A DNA stretch of 64,000 bases, taken from assembly GCA_020796225.1 (NCBI GenBank), contig CM036768.1, positions 39,437,789 through 39,501,788 on the forward strand, in the 5' to 3' direction. The notes under the pieces are model-generated. The model saw only the letters and a program-made list of their open reading frames with translations. It was not told the DNA's origin and searched no databases. This stretch comes from Arion vulgaris. Lineage: Eukaryota; Mollusca; Gastropoda; Stylommatophora; Arionidae. Shown in pieces: positions 1 through 9,300 of this stretch. How positions within the stretch are numbered: the stretch's first letter is position 1; every line of letters starts with the position of its first letter. Both the position numbers and the translations under genes were made by a program.

Positions 1-60
1 TTGCACAAAACACAAACTCTGTAGCTCTAGCAACAACAGATACAAATAATGACAGCATGT
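1..60 (-). mobile_element. tRNA-SINE family F, fragment at window edge
   Basis: The stretch GCACAAAA..CTCTGTAGCTC..AGCAACAA matches bodies of the same family at 11.3, 25.4, 35.0 and 60.6 kb. It is cut by the window edge. Confidence 0.5.
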
Positions 61-329
61 AGCTGTTCAAAATGTAACAGTCTCATGCACAAACGTGTTT
101 CAGATTGTGGTCCAACAAAAGACATCCACAAGTGGTGGGTAATAGAACAAAGTTTAGACATGAAGTATCAATGCTTTTCTACTTCTGCAATCAGTTTTCT
201 ATGCACACAAGTCTAAACAACAGATGAGTTACTTTCATGGATCCAGTTGTCAACGAGAGGTCCTCGCAGGTGTCCCACAATTTCTCCTTCAGATTAGTTT
301 CACTAGGCAATGCTTGAGACCTATTCTTC

Positions 330-550
330 TTTGAACGCTCCATATCGACCGCTTGTTAACCACTCTTTGCAATTTATATGTGATCAGAGCCTAAGAGCAA
401 TTGTATGTAATGCCAGTTATGCACCTACAAGTAGACCAGCACGTCTGATTTCTGCGATGCTTTTTATTTACTAGTGTAGCTATCCTAGACCCTTTCCTCA
501 GTCGCCTTGTAGGTCACAGTGTTACTATTCTTTGCTTCCCTGGCAACACC
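330..550 (-). mobile_element. tRNA-SINE family E copy
   Basis: Shares a long stretch with 34112-34260 and 57885-58110 and the reverse of 12170-12345: GCCAGTTATGCACCTACAAG, then an AGACCAGCAC block, a TTTATTTACTAG block and GTGTTACTATTCTTTGCTTC. It looks like a diverged sister of family D, with the same layout. The 59-bp array starts at its right end. Confidence 0.7.
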
Positions 551-872
551 CAGGCAGTTTGAGATCTCAAGTCAAAGAGGCATGTTTGCGAAATATTTTC
601 AGGAGTACACAGGCAGTTTGAGACCTCAAGTCATAGAGGCATGTTTGCGACCTTCAAGTCATAGAGGCATGTTTGCGAAATGTTTTCAGGAGTACACAGG
701 CAGTTTGAGACCTCAAGTCAAAGAGGCATGTTTGCAAAATGTTTTCAGGAGTACACAGGCAGTTTGAGACCTCAAGTCATAGAGGCATGTTTGTGAAATG
801 TTTTCAGGAGTACACAGGCAGTTTGAGACCTCAAGTCAAAGAGGCATGTTTGCGAAATGTTTTTAGGAGTCT
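549..872. repeat. 59-bp minisatellite, about 5 copies
   Basis: The core CAGGCAGTTTGAGACCTCAA recurs at 551, 610, 697, 756 and 815. One interval is 87 bp because of a 28-bp internal duplication. It directly follows the family E SINE. Confidence 0.9.
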
Positions 873-1671
873 GGGGGGCCAAATGAGTGCATTAGTCAGT
901 TTGAGTAACCTTTGTTTTGTGAAGATGGACTTATGTAAAACGTAAAGATAATGATTTATTAGTTTCTGTCTAACTTTAGAATGATGTCTTACAAGTAATT
1001 GATGATTGTTCTATGACTTGATACACATTTTAACATTCATCAAAACCAGTTTTAAACTAGACAACTAATTAATCACAAACCAATGGTGATAGTTTCAAGC
1101 TGAATGGGGTGAGACAACAAATGTTCCCAATGAAATTTCCCTTATTTCTATTAATAGAAACATCAAGAATTGCTACTAACTCTAACTACAGGGATGGAAA
1201 CCTTGTTAAATAAATCAAATTTTGAGCTCCATGTCTCTTTTCCATCTGCTGTCTATCAGAGTTGTCCTAGCCAATGTACCTACAGGCATACATATACAAT
1301 CCATCTCAAATGTGGTTTTGGGTGATCATTGAAGGTTAGCCATCTGGATGGAGACTTCTTTTCAGATCTGATATTGCTCCTTCATGAAACCACTTACCTG
1401 ACGGACTTCACTCCCTTCAACTGATGGAAAAAAAAAAGGTAATATTTGCATCCTCTTCCGTAACATTTTTTTACAGGAATGGGTTGTCTGCCCCTTGCTC
1501 AACCTGGAAGACCAGGTCGTTACATTGTGTCTGCTATTGATCCTTTTATCTGTCTGACATGGGTGTCAGCATAGCTCTCAGGATCATGGAGGTACACAAG
1601 CTCCTCACCACCGCAAGGTAATGACTTCATGGACAGACTGCAGTATAAATAAGCATATTTTATAACACTTC
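873..1671. other. Unannotated AT-rich stretch
   Basis: I see no exon, tandem repeat or family member here. There is a poly-A run at 1428-1438. Confidence 0.5.
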
Positions 1672-1683
1672 ATTCAAACACTT

Positions 1684-1931
1684 CTTCTCCTTCTTTGCGT
1701 TCGTTCTTTACGACCAATTTGAATCACTCTTTGTGATATGTTTGATCTTTGCCAAGAACGTGTATATGTTGCACATTGGTTTGGTAGGCCCCTAAACGCA
1801 TAGAATTCTACACGTTTAGGACATGTGCATCCGATTTCAGCCAAACCTCCTTGGTCGCCTCTTACGACATGCGTGGCAGTAGTGGTTCTATTCTTTACAT
1901 CCCAAATTTGGGCCCGGTAACCACTCGGGCG
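1684..1931 (-). mobile_element. tRNA-SINE family D copy with 12-bp target duplication
   Basis: Flanked by perfect ATTCAAACACTT at 1672-1683 and 1932-1943. On the minus strand it begins CGCCCGAGTGGTTACCGGGC, which resembles a tRNA A box, and ends in GAA-type repeats. Other copies are at 46.5, 47.3 and 49.8 kb. Confidence 0.9.
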
Positions 1932-2339
1932 ATTCAAACACTTGATTCGCAATCAGAAAAGACTGTATGTTCTTTTGTTAATGCTTGCTCAGTTGAGATC
2001 TAGGCTCACTGAATTATGGAAGAGAAACTTAGCGAGGAAGAGAACGGTCACCTTACTTCCAATTGTTAAAACCTAGTACTGGGACGTTATGCAACACCTT
2101 ATAACATGATAAACTGCGGTATTGTATTCTGTTGATTGTATTGCCTCTCCCTGTTTTGTATATAATCTAAGCTTCCTATTTGCTGTAAATATCAATGTAG
2201 ACATCAAACAAGTTATAGACAATGCTCGTTAACATATGGTGAACCTTGATTTCTTTCCAAAATAAACATTTCTATGTTATCATATTCAAAGTTTTTTTCT
2301 TGTGTGTATCATTGTCACTTTTTTCTTATATGTGTGTTT

Positions 2340-2730
2340 TTGTCTGTTTTTCTTATGTTGTTTATTGTCTGTTTTTCTTATGTTATTTATTGTCTGTTTT
2401 TCTTATGTTATTTATTGTCTGTTTTTCTTATGTTGTTTTTTTGTCTGTTTTTCTTATGTATTTATTGTCTGTTTTCCTTATTTATTGTCTGTTTTTCTTA
2501 CATTATTTATTGTCTGTTTTTCTTATGCTGTTTATTATCTGTTTTTCTTATGTTATTTATTGTCTGTTTTTCTTACGTTATTTATTGTCTGTTTTTCTTA
2601 CATTATTTATTATCTGTTTTTCTTACGTTATTTATTGTCTGTTTTTCTTATGCTGTTTATTATCTGTTTTTCTTATTTATTGTCTGTTTTTTTTATGTTG
2701 TTTGTCACTTTTTCTTATCTTGTTTATTGT
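2340..2730. repeat. 25-bp T-rich minisatellite, about 15 copies
   Basis: TTATTGTCTGTTTTTCTTAT recurs every 25 bp (for example 2341, 2366, 2391), with a few shortened units. The hydrophobic open frames across it are repeat artefacts. Confidence 0.9.
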
Positions 2731-2739
2731 CAACAACAT

Positions 2740-3250
2740 GTGTAATGTTCCACTCCAGGTCTGAGGAGTGGAATGTCAAGTCTGGTGTAGAAGTGGTGTG
2801 CCATGATCTGGAGTAGAAGGTTGGCTGAACTTTCGGTTGATTGACAAGGATTAGTTTGTTGTCATCCTGCCAGTTTTCAAGCTCCTCGTCCCTACTGTCC
2901 ATGTGATCATACCCCCAGCTCTGTGAGTGACTATTGAAGTCACTGCACACTTTAAGTCTTTCCTTTGTTGGAACTGAGACCTGTGCCAGTGGGCGGCAGT
3001 CACTTGGACAATAGTGGTTGAGTAAGTGAAACTCTGTACCTGCCGTCCTAAGATGCAGCATCTGATATTCTGCACCCTCCATGTACTCCTCAAACTGACA
3101 TGTGATGATGTTGTTTCTCACAAGTGTCAGTACTCCACCTTTCTTCTATTTTACGGTCTGATCGGTAGCACTGGAAGCCTCTGACTTTGAAGGCTACATC
3201 TTCATTCAGGTGGGTCTCTTGCAAACAGCATACATGTACTTGTTCTTCAT
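2740..3250 (-). mobile_element. Non-LTR retrotransposon endonuclease fragment
   Basis: The minus-strand frame 2746-3121 encodes an APE-type endonuclease C-terminal half: NHYCPSDC, then VCSDFNSHSQSWGYDHMDSR (the DFN/H core), EELENWQDDNKLILVNQP, and STPDLTFHSSDLEWNITHV. A Gly before the DFN core is replaced by Ser. It is truncated at both ends and not functional alone. Confidence 0.88.
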
Positions 3251-3292
3251 TCAAGATGTTTTTCAAGTTATACTTTTTTTTTAAACTGTAGC

Positions 3293-3456
3293 CAGTGGCG
3301 GCTCATCATTAAGGGCCAGTGGGGCCGGGCCCCACCAAAAAAAGGTGTAACGTGTATTTATTATTTTATACATTAAAATATAACCTAATCGAAACCATGA
3401 TTTTTCCGAAAATTTCTGTCTGCCCCACCAACAAAAATGATTACGAGCCGCCACTG
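3293..3456. mobile_element. hAT-like MITE with 8-bp target duplication
   Basis: 164 bp flanked by ACTGTAGC (3285-3292) and ACTGTAGG (3457-3464), matching at 7 of 8 bases. The terminal inverted repeats are CAGTGGCGGCTCATCATT at the left and the complement of CAGTGGCGGCTCGTAATCAT at the right. It is non-coding. An 8-bp duplication and CAGTGG-type ends fit the hAT superfamily. Confidence 0.85.
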
Positions 3457-3807
3457 ACTGTAGGCATATTTTTTCGCTGTTCACAGCCTCAGCATTCCTG
3501 TGCATTATTTTAAGAACTTGGCCAGCTGCTCTTTTCTCCTGGCTCCACATGGCAAATGAGAACATCCAGTAGATGGGGTTCGGCCCTTTCGAGGTAGAGG
3601 GTCAGGCACTACACCTGCCTTAGTGTCCGTCACAGAGCAACAGCCATAACATTTAGAATATATAGACATACTCAATATGCGTTAGTGTGTGGCAACCTGA
3701 TTGCTATAGTGTGCCTCTTGGCTGGTTGCCTCTGACTTCAGCCCTTTTTCTCTAGAGTAGACAGTGGTCTAACTCAAGGACAAAAAGTTGTAATAGAAGT
3801 AGGAGAT

Positions 3808-4080
3808 ATGGCAAGAAAAAGATGCCATACTCAAGAGAGAGGAGAGCTACCATATTTAACCCATAGCTGGGAAGTGAGTTGGTTGCTGCCAGAGCAACTA
3901 TTACTCTCCAGTGGGTTCTGCGATGTCATCTTATGGGGGCTAACTCCACCTTTTAGTCTGGCCTTTCACCTTCAGTCTGTTCGCCTTGATTAGATCTGCC
4001 AGGAGTTAGACTCCCGCCGACTTAGCATGAAGGATCGTCAAGGCACCCAAACCCTCCAACCACGATAAGGTAGGTTAATG
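3808..4080. other. Unassigned stretch with open frame
   Basis: A 61-codon plus-strand frame (3808-3993) has no recognised motif. The sequence looks like part of a dispersed element, because the next bases lead into SINE-like text (TTACTATTCTTTG at about 4097). I assign no function. Confidence 0.3.
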
Positions 4081-4125
4081 TGGAGGGACATTGTTACTAT
4101 TCTTTGTTCCTCTTGGGAGCCCTGG

Positions 4126-4262
4126 CAACATACGAGCGTCATACTCAGTGACGCCATTAAGTTGATTTGTAAGTCGAAACAGAAATGAGACAACGCACGA
4201 TCGTCATACTCAGTGACGCCATAAGTATGATTTGTAAAGTCGAAACAGAAATGAGACAACGC
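4126..4262. repeat. Tandem duplication, about 67 bp x 2
   Basis: CGTCATACTCAGTGACGCCA occurs at about 4128 and 4202, each followed by AAACAGAAATGAGACAACGC. Confidence 0.85.
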
Positions 4263-4320
4263 GGGGTGGAAGTGCTGGCACAAACAAGGAATCTTCATTT
4301 TCAGGGTAGTTAATGAACGA

Positions 4321-4570
4321 CAGTCTGTAGCTCAAGCGATAGTGAGTCGATTATGAACCTAAGGTACTGATTCAAACCCCACGATGGGCAAGTTTGGAGG
4401 CAAATTCGTTTCTGTGGATTTTACAAAGGTAAAAAAATAGACCTCACCGTTCAGAAAGCAATTACAAACTACTGAACGTATAAGTGGTGCCTAGAAAATC
4501 AACGACTGTTTACTGTGGTTGATGGCTACGTCCTGTAAAGGATATGAGACGATTTTCATTTTTCAATCAA
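4321..4570 (+). mobile_element. tRNA-SINE family B copy
   Basis: The tRNA-like head has A box TAGCTCAAGCGATAGTGAG and B box GATTCAAACCCC. The body contains ATAAGTGGTGCCTAGAAAAT and GTCCTGTAAAGGATATG. It is closely matched by 21284-21522. Fragments lie at 46.8 and 52.9 kb. Confidence 0.85.
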
Positions 4571-4939
4571 CGAGAATATTGTTGATTAGACAACCTGACC
4601 TTCCAGGTTGTTGAGCGTCATCTGCCCAGGTTACCTGTCTTTTTTGGATTACTTGGTTTGCCTACCGTCCAGTTTTGTGTACGGTTTGCTCCTCTAGACT
4701 TTGATTGTCCCCAATCTAACTACAAGGTAGTAGTAGTTCCCTGCGAGCGGAAACGAGCGCTGGATTCAAGCCTCTGCTGGACTTTCCAGTTTTTTCTGCA
4801 CATCTGGGTGGTTCGCTCATCCCTACGCTTGTCACGTCCTTTTGTCGCTCTACCATCAGCACCGGGCACGTCGGCCCCACCCGTGCATCGTTCGCATGCG
4901 TGTTCACTCTGCCCCAGTGCCTGCCCACCGTGTCTATTT

Positions 4940-5130
4940 GTTCTCACCGTGCACACACTACCATGCACACACTCAGTGCACACACTCACCGTCACACCTA
5001 CATGCACACACTCACGTGCACACACTCACCGTGCACACTCACCTGACACACTCACGTACAACTCACCATGCACACTCACCGTGACACACTCACCGTGCAC
5101 ACTACCATGCACCACTCACCACACACTACC
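4940..5130. repeat. CA-rich simple repeat (CACACTCACCGTG type)
   Basis: Irregular repeats of CACACTCACCGTGCACAC. Open frames crossing it in several phases are low-complexity artefacts. The flanks (4658-5480) are GC-richer than the rest of the window, but I do not recognise them. Confidence 0.8.
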
Positions 5131-5584
5131 ATGCCAAACCGTCTGACACAGAGACTCTTTACTCTGGGCCGAGTTTCGCCTATGTGGGCCCACGGGCAAC
5201 TCAACTCTGGGCCCGGAGGTGGATGCGATTTCGCACACGTACCTGGATACTCTCATCCTTTATTTATCTGTTCAGCTTCATCGCCGAATGAAATTATCAT
5301 CTCTGGATCCCCTCAGTCTTGTTTGACTGAATCTCATCCACTGCCTAGATTGCATCACACTAGTCACCTGGATAGCTTTCTCGGATCCCTACGATCTAAT
5401 CCAGACAGGTCCATTGTCTGTTTACCAGAGTCATCACGGAGTCGTAGGATCTTGATTAGTGCCAGTTCCTTAATCCTGGCGTAGCGTTATCCCTTTGCGC
5501 CTTTTATCCAATTTTTTGTATTCTATTGTCTTTCACGAATTTGTTTTAGTCTAATATTATTATTCGCTACTATCAAATACAATC

Positions 5585-6235
5585 AAATATCAAGTGCTAT
5601 ATTGATCCAATACTTCCGTATGGCAGCGAATCATGGACAATAAATAAACAATCAGTACGATCATAGGAAGCCACAGAGATGTGGTTTTACAGAAGAATGC
5701 ACGTCCGTCTGCCCAGCGTGTTCGTAGCGCGTTGGACTACGGGTGACTATCCCTCTGTGTGTGCGGGTTCAATTCCGCGGGATGGCAGAAAAAGCCACAG
5801 ATTCCCAGATTCACGGTGTTCGTGATGAACCGAAGGGTACGATGTCCATGGCACGAGCTGAAGAGCTGAAAAGCTCAGTGTTTCGGAAGCAGGAAAGGTA
5901 CAGAAGAATGCTGAAAATTCCATGGACAGCGAAGAAAACAAATGAAGAGGTTTTAAATCAGGTCGCACACAAAGAAACCTTATCAAAAGAATAAGAATCC
6001 GACATGGTTCTTCGGGCATATAATGCGAAGAGAAGGTTTAGAACATTTAGTAACAACAGGTAAATTCAAGGAAGGAGATATCGTAGAAGACAGAGGAGAA
6101 GATGTTGGATGGCCTGACATCATGGTTCGACACAAGATCGACGTCAGAACTGATTACATGCACCAAGCAGAGAGAGTTGTGGAGAGACATGATCGCCTAC
6201 GCCGGCATTCATGGAACATGATTGATTGATCAAAT
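5585..6235 (+). mobile_element. Non-LTR retrotransposon C-terminal tail, split by a SINE
   Basis: Plus-strand reading gives YGSESWTINKQ, then EMWFYRRM. A SINE interrupts it, and the element resumes with the same RRM and KIPWTAKKTNEEVLNQV, then IMRREGLEHLVTTGKF. This is the typical post-RT tail of endonuclease/RT-type LINEs. It has several frameshifts and is 5'-truncated. Confidence 0.88.
5701..5898 (+). mobile_element. tRNA-SINE family A, complete, 13-bp target duplication
   Basis: Flanked by perfect TACAGAAGAATGC at 5688-5700 and 5899-5911. The head has A box GTAGCGCGTTGGACTACGGG and B box CGGGTTCAATTCCGCGGG. The second copy is at 45534-45727. It is inserted in a LINE tail, so it is younger than that LINE copy. 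Confidence 0.95.
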
Positions 6236-6356
6236 ACAAGTAGTAACGGGTATTCGAGTAACGGTTAGTTACTATTCAACTTTCACTACTGAAACGAAGT
6301 AGTTTCGATTTAAATTTCTGTGCATGCTCAGTTTTCAGGAAACATAATCACATAAA

Positions 6357-6368
6357 ATGTCTCAGCAG
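6357..6368 (+). CDS. LSM7: LSM7 coding exon 1 (start codon, MSQQ)
   Basis: ATG at 6357 followed by three codons and a strong donor (CAG|GTAAGT). It is phase 0, which matches the exon at 8190. An ATG 25 bases upstream opens only a short frame. No TATA box is visible upstream. The exon was placed by phase and donor quality, because four codons cannot be recognised by similarity. Confidence 0.65.
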
Positions 6369-9300
6369 GTAAGTAATATAGATGAAAGCAAAAATTATAC
6401 TTTGCAATATTGTCTCATGCAAATACAATTTTTTATACAATATTAAAGTGAGCTTAGTCAGTATTTTCTGAAGCAAACAAATACAACCAGTTCTCGATGA
6501 ACGAACCAAATCATTTACAGAAATTACACTACCTACTGTACATGACTACACACAGTCAGTCTACACTACTACACAATCTGCGCCAAACCCACAAAGTAAG
6601 ATTCACTCCTGCTGATAGCTAAATTCTACATTTACAATTTACGTATTGAAGCAAACAGTTTTGTAAGGAATAGAACCATGAATGGCAAAACTGGTGGCGT
6701 ATTATGACTATTATAATTATCAAATGTGTCAATCACTCAATGTGATGCTATCTCATTTAAATAGAAACAATAATAAAACAAACAACTTACAGACAGTCTC
6801 GTCTGGGTCAGTTGACGTTGAGAAGTTGAGTGAGCAATCTGGGCAATCATTCTGATCAATCAACAATAAATAACTTGTCCTTAGCAGAACTTTGCCACAC
6901 TAACAGTGCTTTCATTTTTGCCACCTAACATACATACAGACCGTTATAATTTCTCTAATATGCCAGATGTTCCGCCTCTGCAGCTCAATGGTCTTCCTTT
7001 TCGTTATGTTATGCGATCGATGTCATGGCACATAGGACATTCCCATTCATGCTCTGACTTCCACGGCAGCACCTATCCTAACAGTAACCCATTTGCTCAC
7101 CGTACCCATGAGAAGTTGATTAGCATACCCTCACTCTCTACCATGAAGACGACACTGTCTGGCATGTCCAGACTTGTTTGCACTCGTTCCAGTGTCTGAG
7201 ACTCGCCCACATCGCATAAATGAGAGCGTACCGCATTGATGACATCGGCTTTGTCCATACTTCTTCCTGGTATTGTTTGCAAGAAAGTCAGCACACTCGT
7301 TACCCTGCACTCCAGATGTGTACAGCCAAGTCATTTTCTTAAGATGTGATCTCTGAATTCTGTCCACCTGTTCCATGCGCATACATCCAGATTCAATCCT
7401 TTGAAGCATATTTCTTTGCTGGTGGATGCTTTCTTCCTGATAATGGTCTTTTCGAACAATGTGTGCCTTTTATGTCCACAAATATTTCATTCTTATCATC
7501 AGCCAGTTTTCTTTATTTTATGTTCTTTCTGGATAGATCTATTTCTCTCTTTCTGTCCATGATATACATACACTGATAATTGTATTAAATAACCATCTAT
7601 TGATTGATTTAAAGTATTACATATTAGTTTCCTCTATCATCCTTGCAGGGTAATAATAGTAAAAGAAATCAAATTTTGGTTTTAATTGTACGATTGTCAT
7701 TGCTTCAAGACATAACAGGTAACAAACAGCCAACATTAACCAAGATGATTTTCTGGTAGTGAAAGGAATTTAGGAATGCATTCTGAGAGTGATGAATCAG
7801 GGATGTATTCTGAGAGTGATGAATCAGGGATGCATCCTGAGAGTGAAACAGGGATGCATTCTGAGAGGATTTTCAATTATAATGGCTCCATAAAATAGAA
7901 AATATTTTTTACAAGAATTAAATTTGTCTTTTGTTTGCCCACTTTCTCTGTTTTTCAGTCTTTGCACATGTTTTTAATATCTTTTTTTTTTAGTTATTTC
8001 ATTTTAATGTTGGCATGTATAGTTCAGTCTCCATTTTTTGGGATGAAATTACAAATGGTTGACAGTGTTTCTAAGAATTTGTTATATTTTTATTAGTAAA
8101 CTTTGTTTGCAGATTCTAGATCATATTACACACAAATACAAACAAAACTATAACTATATAACTATAAAACTGTTTCTTATATTTGTTAGTTACCTCAAGC
8201 AGGAGATAAAAGAAGTGATGCAGACAAGGACAGAGAGAAGAAAAAGAAAGAAAGCATTCTTGATCTGAAAAAATACTTGGATAAACCAATTCGAGTCAAG
8301 TTTAGTGGTGGAAGAGAAGGTGATTATTCAAATGGAATTCTGTATAATCTTATTCTATACCATCGACATCATGGCACATTGACACTCCCATGTGTGCTCC
8401 ATCTGCGCAGCCATCCCAATGTCCACTTGCTCACCGTACCCATGAGAAGTTGATTATTATATCTTCTCTCTCTTCCATGAAGACAACACTGTCTGGCATG
8501 TAGATATAACTTCCAATTCTCACAATCCCAGTTCCATTGTCTGAGGCTCACCCATATCCTATAACTGTGTATGTACTGCATTAATGACATCAGCTCTGTC
8601 CATAATTCTGCCAGTTTCAATAGGGGCATTATTTGCAGTGGTCAGTACATTCATTGCCCCAAACTTAGCATGTACAGTGAAATCAGGGTCTTGAGATGTA
8701 ACCACCAAATACTGTCCACCAATTCCGCACAGAGACTTCCAGAATACTAAAATATTTTGAAACATATTCATGGAATCTAATATGATAATGGCATATGTGA
8801 CCTGTTGTTCAGTCATCCAAGAGAGATCCTTGGAGGCAACGATGATCTCCATAGTCATGCATGCTGTTGTTGTTTTAAACAGTTCTATTAATCGCCTTCC
8901 CTTTCTTTGGGTCGAGTAAATCCACACTGATCTCGATCTGTGTCTGACAAAAGCCATCAGTGTAAATAATGTCCCCTGGATGGGAGTTCTGATCAACGAG
9001 TGTCCTAATCTCAGAATCTACGATGCCAGAGACCTATTCCATGCAGCACTGTCCAATGTAATGACAACCCTGGTGTGGCAAAGAACAGTACAACAGGTAT
9101 ACAGTCAGCCATCAATCAAAATAGAACTGGAGGCAGTGCTGACGCTGTTGAGATATTCAGGAGATCGAGCACCTATGGACATGTCCGAATGATGAAGATA
9201 TTCCAAACTGAAACTGAATGACAACCCTGGTATATCCAATCATACCTTCTGATACAGGCATTCATTCTTCATTTTGCCATCTAGAGTACAGAAACTGAAA

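Noticed and set aside
2246..2816. Membrane-like Phe/Leu/Tyr-rich open frames
   Set aside because: They come from the 25-bp T-rich minisatellite and are open in several frames.
4658..5484. Open frames on both strands in a GC-richer stretch
   Set aside because: Centred on a CA-rich simple repeat, with no domain motif and no splice support.
5711..5790. Functional tRNA gene in the family A head
   Set aside because: It is followed by a body shared with a second copy and flanked by a target duplication, so it is a SINE.
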